From Streptomyces sp. ALI-76-A (GTDB lineage: Bacteria > Actinomycetota > Actinomycetes > Streptomycetales > Streptomycetaceae): a stretch of 64,000 nucleotides of DNA. Numbering within the stretch: the stretch's first letter is position 1; every line of letters begins with the position of its first letter. This document shows positions 52,623-60,818 of this stretch, piece by piece. The position numbers and the translations under genes are program-made. Location of the stretch: NCBI RefSeq assembly GCF_030287445.1, contig NZ_JASVWB010000002.1:4898001-4962000 (forward strand), in the 5' to 3' direction. Under the pieces are notes generated by a model that did not search any database, was not told the DNA's origin, and was given only the letters and a program-made list of their open reading frames with translations.

Positions 52623-53028
52623 GCGGTTGGGACGGTTGCACGGACCCCTGGCCGGCGTTCGCTGGGCAGGGGGTGCGGCGGTACGGCTGCCGGCGGGGTG
52701 GCGGGCCTGGCCTGCCGTAGTTTTGCGGGTGCGGGTGCGGGTGCGGGTGCGGGTGCGGGTGCGGGTGCGGGTGCGGGTGCGGGCTGCGGTGCGCGGTCTG
52801 CGTCTCTGTGGGCCACCTGCCGCGTCAGGCCGCCCGCCGGACGAGGTTCGTGGGCCTCGGCTCGCTCCGCACCGTGCCGGGCCGCTCTCCCGCCCATCCC
52901 GCGCCCCTGCGGCTCGGCCGTGCCTGGACCGCGTAGGACGCCCGGCTCGTCCCGCCCCGCCTCGGTTGTCAGTGCCACCCCTCACAATGGATCTCGCACG
53001 GCGAACACGACGAAAGGGCGGGTGACGT
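52623..53028. other. 406-bp space with a hexamer array
   Basis: No gene or RNA is supportable. It holds the GCGGGT array and, at its right end, the promoter and AAAGGGCGGG ribosome site for the delta-prime gene. Confidence 0.5.
52725..52783. repeat. (GCGGGT)n microsatellite, about ten copies
   Basis: About 9.8 perfect copies of GCGGGT lie downstream of the tmk fusion in noncoding DNA. On the minus strand the repeat would give Pro/Ala-rich shadow frames, so translations across it are artefacts. Confidence 0.9.
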
Positions 53029-54234
53029 ATGACCGTCTGGGACGACCTGGTCGGCCAGGAGCGGGTGAGCGAGCAGCTCGACGCCGCTGCCCGGGACGCC
53101 GATGCCCTCGTCACCGCGGTCTCTGCCGACACCCCGCCCCCCGAGGCGTCGAAGATGACGCACGCCTGGCTGTTCACAGGACCGCCCGGAGCGGGGCGGA
53201 ACCAGGCGGCACGGGCGTTCGCCGCCGCGCTGCAATGCGTCAGCCCGGACCGGGCGCTCGGCGGGTCCCCCGGCTGCGGCTTCTGCGACGGCTGCCACAC
53301 GGCACTGGTCGGCACCCATGCCGACGTGTCGACCGTCGCCGCCGTGGGATCGCAGATCCTCGTCGACGACATGCGGGACACCGTCCGCAAGTCGTTCACC
53401 TCGCCGGCCAACGGCCGCTGGCAGGTCATCCTCGTCGAGGACGCCGAGCGGTTGAACGAGAAGTCGGCCAACGCCGTCCTCAAGGCCGTGGAGGAGCCCG
53501 CCCCCCGCACGGTGTGGCTGCTGTGCGCCCCCTCCATCGAGGACGTCCTGCCGACCATCCGCTCCCGCTGCCGCCACCTGAACCTGAGCACGCCCTCCGT
53601 CGAGGCCGTCGCCGACATGCTCGTACGCCGGGAGGGCGTGGAGCCGGCCGCCGCCATGGCCGCCGCCCGCGCCACCCAGGGCCATGTCGACCGGGCCCGC
53701 CGTCTCGCCACCGACCCGGCCGCGCGTGAGCGCCGGGCCGCCGTTCTCAAGCTGCCGCTCCGCGTCGACGACATCGGCGGCTGTCTCCGGGCCGCCCAGG
53801 AACTCGTCGACGCGGCGGCCGAGGACGCCAAACAGCTCGCCGAGGACATGGACGGCAAGGAGACCGAGGAGCTCAAGATGGCGATGGGCGCCTCCGCGGG
53901 CGGCCGGATGCCGCGGGGCACGGCGGGGGTGATGAAGGAGCTGGAGGACCGACAGAAGCGCCGCAGGACCCGCACACAGCGCGACAGCCTCGACCTCGCG
54001 CTCTCCGACCTCACCTCCTTCTACCGCGATGTCCTCGCCCTTCAGCTCGGCTCCCGGGTGGCGATCGCGAACAGCGACGTGGGGGACGTCCTGGAGCGGC
54101 TCGCCCGCGCGGGCTCACCGGAGTCCACACTCCGTCGCATCGAGGCGATCGCCGCGTGCCGCGACGCCCTCGACCGCAATGTGGCCCCGCTGCTGGCGGT
54201 GGAGGCGATGACGATGGCTCTGAGAGCGGGCTGA
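53029..54234 (+). CDS. holB: DNA polymerase III subunit delta-prime
   Basis: A 401-residue AAA+ clamp-loader subunit. It shows WDDLVGQERVSEQL, a modified P-loop GPPGAGRNQ (Lys replaced by Arg near residue 58), the zinc module CGFCDGCHTALVGTHAD and sensor-like VEDAERLNEKSANAVLKAVEEP with IRSRCRHL. Delta-prime subunits do not hydrolyse ATP, so the lost lysine fits. The C-terminal collar domain follows. AAAGGGCGGG precedes the ATG. It is not coupled to the tmk gene, 406 bp away. Confidence 0.92.
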   Translation: MTVWDDLVGQERVSEQLDAAARDADALVTAVSADTPPPEASKMTHAWLFTGPPGAGRNQAARAFAAALQCVSPDRALGGSPGCGFCDGCHTALVGTHADVSTVAAVGSQILVDDMRDTVRKSFTSPANGRWQVILVEDAERLNEKSANAVLKAVEEPAPRTVWLLCAPSIEDVLPTIRSRCRHLNLSTPSVEAVADMLVRREGVEPAAAMAAARATQGHVDRARRLATDPAARERRAAVLKLPLRVDDIGGCLRAAQELVDAAAEDAKQLAEDMDGKETEELKMAMGASAGGRMPRGTAGVMKELEDRQKRRRTRTQRDSLDLALSDLTSFYRDVLALQLGSRVAIANSDVGDVLERLARAGSPESTLRRIEAIAACRDALDRNVAPLLAVEAMTMALRAG

Positions 54235-54258
54235 CCACGGCATCACGGGCGGGTGACC

Positions 54259-54372
54259 TCCGTCACGCAGAGCGAGCCGATTCCACCACTCAGCGCGAGC
54301 TGACTCCACCACTCAGCGCGAGCTGACTCCGTCACTCGGGGAGGGCCGACTCCGCACCAAGGGCGGGTCAGG
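54259..54372. repeat. 23-bp minisatellite upstream of the peptidase gene
   Basis: Four to five diverged 23-bp units start at 54259, 54282, 54305, 54328 and 54351. The central two (TCCACCACTCAGCGCGAGCT followed by GAC) are identical. It lies between the delta-prime stop and the peptidase start. Confidence 0.75.
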
Positions 54373-54487
54373 CTCTCCCAGAGCGGCGTGGCATCACCTG
54401 ACGCCACGCCGGTTGACCACGTCACTCGTCCGAGGCATGGTGTGCACGGAGCGCATTCATGCGCTCTCCCAGAGTTACGCTCGGGTG

Positions 54488-56143
54488 ATGCACAACAGGC
54501 GCAGCTCCCGCCCGAACACGACAGCGGACCGGACCGACGTGCCCGGCCCGAGCCCCCGCAGCCCGCGCACCCCCGGCCCGCGTTCACGCAGAGCCCGCAC
54601 CGTCGGCGCTCTCCTCGTCTCCGCGGCGTTGCTCGTCTCCGCGTGCTCCTCGGGCACCACGACGACGTCCGCCGGTGCGGCGGCCGAGGCGGCGCTCGCC
54701 GCGCTGCCGCGGGCCACGCCGGCCACCCTGACCCCGTACTACGCGCAGAAGCCGAAATGGCGCTCCTGCGGGGTCACCGGCTTCGAGTGCACCACGCTGA
54801 AGGCACCACTCGACTACGCGAAGCCGGACGACGGCGACATCCGGCTCGCCGTCGCCCGGAAGAAGGCCACGGGCCCGGGGAAACGCCTCGGCTCCCTCCT
54901 CGTGAACCCTGGCGGGCCGGGCGGTTCCGGGGTCGGCTATCTCCAGGCGTATGCCGGGATCGGCTACCCGGCGGAGGTCCGCGCCCGCTACGACATGGTC
55001 GCGGTCGATCCCCGCGGCGTCGCCCGCAGCGAGCCCGTGCGGTGCCTGAGCGGGCCGAAGATGGACGCGTACACGCAGACGGACGTCACGCCCGACGACC
55101 AGCGGGAGACCGACGGTCTCGTCGACGCGTACCAGCGGTTCGCCGCAGGCTGCGGAGCCCGCTCGCCGAAGCTGCTGCGGCATGTGTCCACGGTCGAGGC
55201 GGCCCGGGACATGGACATCGCGCGGGCGGTGCTGGGCGACGCCAAGCTGAACTTCGTGGGGGCGTCGTACGGGACGTTCCTCGGGGCGACGTACGCGGGC
55301 CTCTTCCCGGACCGGGCGGGCCGGCTGGTCCTGGACGGCGCGATGGACCCCTCGCTGCCCGCTCGCCGGATGAACCTCGACCAGACGGCGGGGTTCGAGA
55401 CGGCGTTCCAGTCGTTCGCGAAGGACTGCGTGCAGCAGCCGGACTGCCCGCTGGGTACCAAGGGCACGACGACCACGGCGGTCGGCCGGAACCTGAAGGC
55501 CTTCTTCGGGAAGCTGGACGCCCGGCCGATCCCCACGGGCGACGCGGACGGCCGCAGACTCGGCGAGTCCCTCGCGACCACCGGCGTGATCGCGGCGATG
55601 TACGACGAGGGCGCGTGGGCGCAGCTGCGCGAGGCGTTGAGCTCGGCGATGAAGGAGAACGACGGCGCCGGCCTGCTGGTCCTGTCCGACAGCTACTACG
55701 AGCGTGAAGCCGACGGGAACTACGCGAACCTGATGTTCGCCAACGCCGCCGTGAACTGCCTCGACCTCCCGGCGGCCTTCGACACCCCCGATGAGGTGCG
55801 AAAGGCCCTGCCCGCGTTCGAGAAGGCGTCCCCCGTCTTCGGCGAGGGCCTCGCCTGGGCCTCCCTGAACTGCGCGTACTGGCCGGTCGCGGCCACCGGT
55901 GAGCCGCGCCGCATCGAGGCGAGGGGCGCCGCCCCGATCGTCGTGGTCGGCACCACCCGTGACCCGGCGACACCGTACCGCTGGGCCCGCGCCCTGGCCG
56001 CCCAGTTGTCGTCCGCCCGTCTGCTCACCTACGAGGGCGACGGCCACACCGCCTACGGCCGGGGCAGCGCCTGCATCGACTCCACGATCAACGCGTACCT
56101 GCTCCGCGGCACCCCTCCGACGGACGGAAAACGCTGCTCCTAG
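54488..56143 (+). CDS. secreted tripeptidyl-aminopeptidase-like lipoprotein (SlpD/SlpE type)
   Basis: A 551-residue exported serine peptidase of the alpha/beta-hydrolase (S33/TAP) family. A twin basic stretch then a hydrophobic helix ends in LLVSACSS (lipidated Cys53). Oxyanion/HGG-type motif LLVNPGGPGGSGVGYL; nucleophile VGASYGTFLGATYA; acid TTRDPATPYRWA; His in GDGHTAYGRGSACI. Members release N-terminal tripeptides or similar. The start is ATG 54488. GTG 54485 and ATG 54413 are alternatives. It is the last chromosomal gene before the tRNA-Thr and integrative element. Confidence 0.87.
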   Translation: MHNRRSSRPNTTADRTDVPGPSPRSPRTPGPRSRRARTVGALLVSAALLVSACSSGTTTTSAGAAAEAALAALPRATPATLTPYYAQKPKWRSCGVTGFECTTLKAPLDYAKPDDGDIRLAVARKKATGPGKRLGSLLVNPGGPGGSGVGYLQAYAGIGYPAEVRARYDMVAVDPRGVARSEPVRCLSGPKMDAYTQTDVTPDDQRETDGLVDAYQRFAAGCGARSPKLLRHVSTVEAARDMDIARAVLGDAKLNFVGASYGTFLGATYAGLFPDRAGRLVLDGAMDPSLPARRMNLDQTAGFETAFQSFAKDCVQQPDCPLGTKGTTTTAVGRNLKAFFGKLDARPIPTGDADGRRLGESLATTGVIAAMYDEGAWAQLREALSSAMKENDGAGLLVLSDSYYEREADGNYANLMFANAAVNCLDLPAAFDTPDEVRKALPAFEKASPVFGEGLAWASLNCAYWPVAATGEPRRIEARGAAPIVVVGTTRDPATPYRWARALAAQLSSARLLTYEGDGHTAYGRGSACIDSTINAYLLRGTPPTDGKRCS

Positions 56144-56260
56144 CTGCGTGAACGGCCTGATCCCAGCCCCGGTGATCCCACGCCGGGGCCGGTTCGGAGC
56201 ACCCTCGGAAACTGTGTAGACTTACCCGCGTTGCTGATCGCACCATGGTGCGGACAGCGC

Positions 56261-56334
56261 GCCGCCTTAGCTCAGATGGCCAGAGCAACGCACTCGTAAT
56301 GCGTAGGTCTCGGGTTCGAATCCCGAAGGCGGCT
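56261..56334 (+). tRNA. tRNA-Thr (anticodon CGT), integration target
   Basis: A complete 74-nt cloverleaf. The acceptor stem GCCGCCT (56261-56267) pairs with AGGCGGC (56327-56333), with discriminator T. The anticodon arm ACGCA-CTCGTAA-TGCGT gives CGT. The T arm is GGGTTCGAATCCC. No CCA is encoded. An integrase gene begins within 50 bases, opposite strand, and the tRNA 3' half must be preserved as attL. Confidence 0.96.
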
Positions 56335-56340
56335 CTCCGA
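56295..56340. other. inferred attL core at the tRNA-Thr 3' half
   Basis: Integrases of this kind recombine within the 3' part of a tRNA gene that stays intact. The core therefore probably spans the anticodon stem to the discriminator base. The limits are inferred. The matching attR lies beyond the window. Confidence 0.4.
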
Positions 56341-56376
56341 AAAGGTCCAGCTCTGTGCCCTTGAGCTGGGCCTTTT
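56340..56376. terminator. tRNA-Thr/int bidirectional terminator
   Basis: AAAAGGTCCAGCTC (56340-56353) pairs with GAGCTGGGCCTTTT (56363-56376), one G-T wobble. A T-run follows on the plus strand and an A-run precedes. It ends tRNA-Thr and, in the other direction, int, whose stop is at 56381. Confidence 0.85.
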
Positions 56377-56380
56377 TCGT

Positions 56381-57778
56381 TCAGCGGATGCGCCGACGGC
56401 GGTGTGCCCGGGCTGCACGAGTGTTGGCGGTCTCACTTCTGGTCTCAGTGGGGCCCGGAATCGGGGTCGACTGCGGCGGTACGAAGAACTCGCCCATGCG
56501 TCGCATGGCGTCCTTGGACAGGTGGGACCGGCCCTTGACGTACCGCCGGGTCTGGCTGATCTGGGTGTGCCGCAGGATCTCCATGATGGTGGGCATGTCG
56601 ACGCCCAGCTCGTTCAGGATCGTGCCGGCGGTGTGGCGACTCCCGTCGTACAGGCGGCGGTCATCGATCCCGGCCTCCTTGAGCAGTTCCTTGAACTCCT
56701 CGTAGTCGGCGCGCGGGTCCAGTGGCCGGCCGTCCGCGCGCGAAAACACCACGTCGTGCTCCTGCCACAGCTCCCCGGCGGTCTCCCGTGCCGCTTCCTG
56801 CTGGACCTTGTGATCGTGCAGGAAGGGGATGAAGACGGGCGGGATCGGCACGGCGTTCCGGCTCTTCTTGGTCTTGGGCCGGGTGAAGACGAGTCCGCCT
56901 TCCTTGCGGCGCGGGCAGGTGCTCGCGTGCTTGGTGCATGTCTTGGCGCACGGCTTGGGGCAGCCACGCTTGTAGCCCCTGTGCGCGGTGCAGTCCGGCG
57001 GGCACGACTCGAAGCGGTGCAGACGCCCTCCACAGGCGTGCGGGTCGGCGCAGCCGTGCCGCCAGGTGAGGCGCTGTAGCTGCCACTCGGGGCGGAACAG
57101 CTCCGCTTCCAGGTCGACGTACGACCAGCGCAGGCCGAGCGTCTCGCCCTGCCGGAACCCCATGCCGACACCGACGATCCACCGCATGAAGGTGGGGCGC
57201 TTCGCTGCGGCTTCGAGGAAGGCTTTGGCCTCCTCCTTGGTGAAGGGGTTGGCCTCGGTCTCGTCGACACTCGGCGGGTCCACGAGGGTGGCGACGTTCT
57301 CCCCGATGATGCGGCGGCGGTGGGCGATTTTCAGGGCGCGGGACAGGATGCGGTGCACCTTCACGACGTGCGAGGGGGCGTGTCCGGCGTCGAGCATGGC
57401 CCGGTACATCCGCTCCAGGTGCTCGGGCTGCAACTTGTCGATGCGATGCTTTCCGACGCCGGGGATGATGTCGTTGCGGGTCTTGGACCAGTAGTCATCG
57501 AGCGAGCGCGGTTTGAGCTTCAGACTCGCGATGTCGGTGAGGTAGGTCTCCATCCACGCTGCGACGGTCGGCTTGCGGCCCGCGGCGGGCGCGCGTCCCT
57601 GGTCCCGCTGGCGCTCCAGTTCCTTCACCTTGCGCTTGATCTCGGCTTCGGTGCGGGCCCGGCGGTGGCGTCGGTCGGGGCCGCCGTCGCTCTTGACGCC
57701 CATCGTCACGCGGCCGTGCCACCAGCCATCGGCGCCGAAGTAGATGGACGACTCCATGTTGGGCTTGCGGGGGCTCAT
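56381..57778 (-). CDS. tyrosine site-specific integrase of the element
   Basis: A 465-residue phage-type integrase. The N-terminal arm- and core-binding part runs to about 175. Catalytic residues: R209 in GMGFRQGETLGLRW; R381 in SRHTAGTIL; H404 in ILRHTQ; Y413 in RRYVKG. Residues 243-288 hold a Cys-rich insertion with eight cysteines (HGC, HAC, ESC, PDC, RGC, PKPC, KTC, STC), a likely zinc-binding knuckle. The box II residue three before Arg381 is Asp378, with Tyr377 before it, where His is usual. The ATG at 57778 has GGAGGAG upstream. A hairpin separates it from the excisionase gene. Confidence 0.92.
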   Translation of the reverse strand: MSPRKPNMESSIYFGADGWWHGRVTMGVKSDGGPDRRHRRARTEAEIKRKVKELERQRDQGRAPAAGRKPTVAAWMETYLTDIASLKLKPRSLDDYWSKTRNDIIPGVGKHRIDKLQPEHLERMYRAMLDAGHAPSHVVKVHRILSRALKIAHRRRIIGENVATLVDPPSVDETEANPFTKEEAKAFLEAAAKRPTFMRWIVGVGMGFRQGETLGLRWSYVDLEAELFRPEWQLQRLTWRHGCADPHACGGRLHRFESCPPDCTAHRGYKRGCPKPCAKTCTKHASTCPRRKEGGLVFTRPKTKKSRNAVPIPPVFIPFLHDHKVQQEAARETAGELWQEHDVVFSRADGRPLDPRADYEEFKELLKEAGIDDRRLYDGSRHTAGTILNELGVDMPTIMEILRHTQISQTRRYVKGRSHLSKDAMRRMGEFFVPPQSTPIPGPTETRSETANTRAARAHRRRRIR

Positions 57779-57794
57779 GTGCTCCTCCATGAGG

Positions 57795-57827
57795 GAGGCG
57801 CCCCGAGCGGGATGCTCGGGGCGCCTC
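57795..57827. terminator. perfect 14-bp hairpin between xis and int
   Basis: GAGGCGCCCCGAGC (57795-57808) and GCTCGGGGCGCCTC (57814-57827) are perfect complements with loop GGGAT. It lies 17 bases before the int start and 16 after the xis stop, without a U-run. It may attenuate int expression from the xis promoter or only act as a processing or terminator site. Confidence 0.7.
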
Positions 57828-57843
57828 GGTGACGTGCTTAGGG

Positions 57844-58047
57844 TCAGTTGGGCAGCGGGGCCAGACTCGCCACGTACGCCTCAAGGTCGGCACGCCGAAT
57901 GCGGCGCGTGCGACCCAACTTGATGTACTTCAGGGCGCCTTCGGCCATCAGCTCGTAGACAGTGGAACGGCCGATGGCGAGCGCTTCGGCGGCCTCTTCC
58001 GGCTTGTACAGGAGTCGGTCGACGGGAGCGGCAATCGCGGTGCTCAT
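57844..58047 (-). CDS. excisionase/MerR-type helix-turn-helix protein
   Basis: A 67-residue DNA-binding protein: LYKPEEAAEALAIGRSTVYELMAEGALKYIKLGRTRRIRRADLEAYVA. This is the standard excisionase/BldC-like HTH with the wing GRTRRI. In AICEs and phages this type assists the integrase in excision. The ATG at 58047 follows AGGAGA; an extended in-frame ATG at 58188 would cover the iteron region and is rejected. It is divergent from nothing and downstream of the repeat region. Confidence 0.9.
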   Translation of the reverse strand: MSTAIAAPVDRLLYKPEEAAEALAIGRSTVYELMAEGALKYIKLGRTRRIRRADLEAYVASLAPLPN

Positions 58048-58108
58048 CCGGGTGTCTCCTAAAGGCTTGGCACTGTCAGGGCTTGCGCCTGTCCGAGGTG
58101 CGGATTTC

Positions 58109-58308
58109 TGCGTCACCTGCGTCATCTGCGTCATTCGCCGTGCTGACCTGGGGTTTCGCGGTGACGCAGCACGGCGGGGGTGCGTCACCAGTGACGCATG
58201 CCTTCGTAATCGGGTGACGCGGGGTGACGCAGGAATCGGCTGTCTGCGTCACCCGTCTTTCGGCAGGTCAGCGGCCGTTTTCGGGGTGCGGGTGACGCAG
58301 GTGACGCA
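58109..58308. repeat. eleven-copy TGACGCA/TGCGTCA iteron region, origin candidate
   Basis: The 7-mer TGCGTCA (or TGACGCA) occurs at 58109, 58118, 58127, 58162, 58181, 58192, 58225, 58245, 58293 and 58302. A single-mismatch copy (TGACGCG) at 58215 makes eleven. Three on one side are in 9-bp register (58109, 58118, 58127) and two more at 58293/58302 also have 9-bp spacing. Copies in both orientations pair as inverted repeats around 58181-58198. It resembles an iteron origin, a conjugal clt locus or an operator array. It is noncoding. Confidence 0.8.
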
Positions 58309-58427
58309 GCATCTCTCTCCTTAGGACAAAAAGGGGTGGTGTCTGTTGTGGTGCGCGGCTCAGGACGTGAAGAGGGAGCCGCTTTGCGGCGCGTCCTTTG
58401 CAGGGCGGCGCCGCCGCCGAACAGCAA

Positions 58428-58456
58428 GAGGAGCACGCGCCGACGGGTGCTCCTTT
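58428..58456. terminator. terminator downstream of the replication ATPase gene
   Basis: GGAGCAC and GTGCTCC pair, with flanking AAGA and TTTT extending the stem. It lies 33 bases past the ATPase stop. Confidence 0.55.
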
Positions 58457-58488
58457 TGCTTGTCCGGACCGGTCGTGGTGCCGCGCGG

Positions 58489-59967
58489 TCAGAAGGCCGC
58501 TTCCTGCTCAGACGGTGGCGGTGCGGTGGCCGGCCGCGCGATTTCGATGTAGCGGGAGGTGTTGGTGCGTCCCCAGTCGATGAGGACGCCCCGGGCGGCG
58601 AGGGTGGGCTGGAGGCGCTTGAGCCGGTCGGAGAGCACCTTGCCGGTGGTCGGCCACCCTTTGGGCAGGGGACGGCACTCCTCGCCCGTGTAGAGGCCCG
58701 TGAGGCAGTGCAGCCATTCGGCCGACGTCATCCGCTGCTCAGTGCCCGGCTCGATGCCGGCGGCGTGCTTGAGCACGGTCTGCGCCAGCAGGTCGCCCTC
58801 GATGACGTCGTCGTTGAGGTCGTCCAGGCTGGCCCGGTAGGCGGCCAGCGCCCCCAGGCCGGTGGCCGCGTCGAGCTGCGCGCACAGGTGCGCGAAATCC
58901 GCCATGCGCAGGTCGGTCGGGATGTCCGCCTGCGCCGCCCGCACCTGCACCGTGAGGTCCAGGAGCGAGCCGAGGATGACGGGCAGCACCTGGGCGAAGT
59001 CGGACCACAATTCCGCCTCGGTGCGCCGCACCCGGGGGCGTTCCAGACGCAGGGGCAGGAGCCGTTCGGCGAGGTCGGGCCGGATGACGCCGACGTCGAT
59101 GCCGGTCAGGAGCAGGGGCCGGCGGTAGCCGATGCGGAAGACGTCCCCGTCGGTGAACAGGGCGCGCTTGACGTTCTCGGCCCCGGTCACGATGCAGCAC
59201 ATCGCATCCGACAGCTCCGGGGTCATGTGGGAGAGGTTGTCCAGCGCGGTGACCCACCCGGCCGCCACCGCCGTGATCAGGTTCTCCTCGTCCTTCGGCG
59301 CCCGGCGCAGGTCCCCCGTCATCCCCTCGATGATCCGCACCAGCATCCGCCCGCCGGTGGACTTGCCCGCACCCTGCGGGCCGGTCAGGAATGGAGCCGG
59401 GACGGGCACGTCCGGCCCCAGGCAGCCGATGAGCCACGCGATGGCCAGGCACTCCGTTTCGGCGGTAGCGAAGTTGCACAGCCGCATCAGCAGGTCGATG
59501 CCCTTGCCGTCGGTGTCCTTGACCGGCAACGGCAGTTCCCCCGTGAGCTGGGTGCGCCGCCAGCAGACTTCCTGCGGGTCCGGGGTGCGGACGTCCCATC
59601 CGGTGGGGTGGATACGCACGGACTGCCCGTCGCCCCGTCCCAGGTCCAGCCAGGTGGCCCCGTCGTACCCGGGGGCGACGCGGATGTGCACGGGCTGCAC
59701 GTCCTCGGTCAGCGCCAACGCTTCGATCAGGTCGAGCGCTTCCTTCATAGCGGTGCCGTTGAACACGCCGATGCCGTCCTTGAACAGCCCGACCATGAGT
59801 TCCTGCCGGTGGCTACCGGTCGTGCCCTGGGAGCGGATCGGACGGGCCACGGGGTGCCCGTTGCGCTGCGCGTACACGGTGCCGTCGGCGGTGCGGAAGT
59901 ACCGGAAGTGCGCCTGTGCGTAGTCGGTGATGATCTCGCGAGCGGGTGTCTTCTCGTCGTCGGACAT
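58489..59967 (-). CDS. replication-associated ATPase/helicase of the element
   Basis: A 492-residue protein with a P-loop FLTGPQGAGKSTGGRMLVRII (about residues 195-215) and a Walker B-like VAAGWVTALDNLSHM. Sensor-type segments IGYRRPLLLTGIDVGVIRPDLAERLLPLRL follow. It resembles D5/SF3-like ATPases found beside primases in plasmids and phages. It is translated after the primase-polymerase gene from ATG 59967, two bases beyond that gene's TGA; the ribosome site GTTGGGA lies inside the upstream gene. The C-terminal 100 residues look like a small winged helix. Likely replicative helicase for the excised element. Confidence 0.78.
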   Translation of the reverse strand: MSDDEKTPAREIITDYAQAHFRYFRTADGTVYAQRNGHPVARPIRSQGTTGSHRQELMVGLFKDGIGVFNGTAMKEALDLIEALALTEDVQPVHIRVAPGYDGATWLDLGRGDGQSVRIHPTGWDVRTPDPQEVCWRRTQLTGELPLPVKDTDGKGIDLLMRLCNFATAETECLAIAWLIGCLGPDVPVPAPFLTGPQGAGKSTGGRMLVRIIEGMTGDLRRAPKDEENLITAVAAGWVTALDNLSHMTPELSDAMCCIVTGAENVKRALFTDGDVFRIGYRRPLLLTGIDVGVIRPDLAERLLPLRLERPRVRRTEAELWSDFAQVLPVILGSLLDLTVQVRAAQADIPTDLRMADFAHLCAQLDAATGLGALAAYRASLDDLNDDVIEGDLLAQTVLKHAAGIEPGTEQRMTSAEWLHCLTGLYTGEECRPLPKGWPTTGKVLSDRLKRLQPTLAARGVLIDWGRTNTSRYIEIARPATAPPPSEQEAAF

Positions 59968-59969
59968 GG

Positions 59970-60818
59970 TCACAGTCCCAACGTGGTGCGGGCGTTGGCC
60001 CACGCGTCCGCGCAGTGCCGGGCGGTCTCGCCCTTGGCCTGCGCGGCGGCGAACAGCCGCGTGACGTGGGCGTCGGTGAGGCAGCCGCACCGGCCGTGCT
60101 TCGACAGCACCGCGAGGAACGTCCGGTACACGCTCGCGTGCACCGCGCTGCGGGCTTCGGTGATGCGCTGCTCGGCCATGGCGATACCGCGTTCCAGATA
60201 GGCGGGCGTGCGGTGTGGGCACTCCCCGTTTGCGGATCCGTCGGGCGTGGTGACGGTGTGCGGCGTCGGCCGGGACGGCGGGGGCTTTTTCACGGCCAGG
60301 GCGCGGACCGTGCCCGGCAGGTCGATTCCGGTGCCGGTTCCGGGGCCGAGGTAGCGGGCGTAGGCCATGGCCGACTTGATGTCGACCCCGGGACGCACGC
60401 CGTTGGACGACGCCATGACGCCTCGATAGATCCAGTGCTCACCGCGCGTCGTCGGCACGGTCCGTGTCGCGGGCAGCGTGGCACGGGCCCACGCGATGGC
60501 GTCGGCGTCGTCCAGGTCGACCACGGTGAGCCCGGCGCCGCCGGGGTGGTAGGCGACGGCGACGGCCCGCCGCCATGCGGCCGTCCAGGCCGGGGAGGTG
60601 AGGACGGCCGGGTCGGTGGTGGCGGCGGCCCATCCGTGGCACGGGGCCGGGCAGCCGCAGGGGCCGGGGGTCTTCATGTTCGGCCGGCCGCCGCACGCGT
60701 TGTCGGCGCACGAGGGGCAGTTGCCGAACGGCACCTTGCCGCGTCGCAGGGGCAGCACGGGCACCCCGGATGCGGCGAGGCGCAGCGCGGTGGGCAGGGG
60801 GGTGGGAGGCGTGGTCAT
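59970..60818 (-). CDS. bifunctional DNA primase/polymerase (Prim-Pol) of the element
   Basis: A 282-residue primase-polymerase domain protein: ALRLAASGVPVLPLRRGKVP at the start, then CPSCADNACGG zinc-type cysteines, GLTVVDLDDADA (catalytic Asp pair), VPTTRGEHWIYRG and VRPGVDIKSAMAYARYLGPGTGT. These are hallmarks of the Prim-Pol superfamily used by pSAM2-like and other actinobacterial elements for replication. AAAGGAGG precedes the ATG at 60818, which overlaps the preceding methyltransferase stop (ATGA at 60815-60818). Confidence 0.85.
   Translation of the reverse strand: MTTPPTPLPTALRLAASGVPVLPLRRGKVPFGNCPSCADNACGGRPNMKTPGPCGCPAPCHGWAAATTDPAVLTSPAWTAAWRRAVAVAYHPGGAGLTVVDLDDADAIAWARATLPATRTVPTTRGEHWIYRGVMASSNGVRPGVDIKSAMAYARYLGPGTGTGIDLPGTVRALAVKKPPPSRPTPHTVTTPDGSANGECPHRTPAYLERGIAMAEQRITEARSAVHASVYRTFLAVLSKHGRCGCLTDAHVTRLFAAAQAKGETARHCADAWANARTTLGL

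Noticed and set aside
53029..54234. Inactive clamp-loader gene because the P-loop lysine is lost
   Set aside because: Delta-prime subunits normally do not hydrolyse ATP; the zinc module and collar are intact.
58048..58188. N-terminal extension of the excisionase to ATG 58188
   Set aside because: The extension covers the iteron array and gives Thr/Gln-repeat text; AGGAGA points to ATG 58047.
58109..58308. Reading the heptamer array as a CRISPR
   Set aside because: Repeat unit is 7 bp, spacing is irregular and both orientations occur; no cas gene.
58336..60201. 621-residue plus-strand frame opposite the replication ATPase
   Set aside because: No motifs, and the minus-strand frame has Walker A/B and a coupled start.
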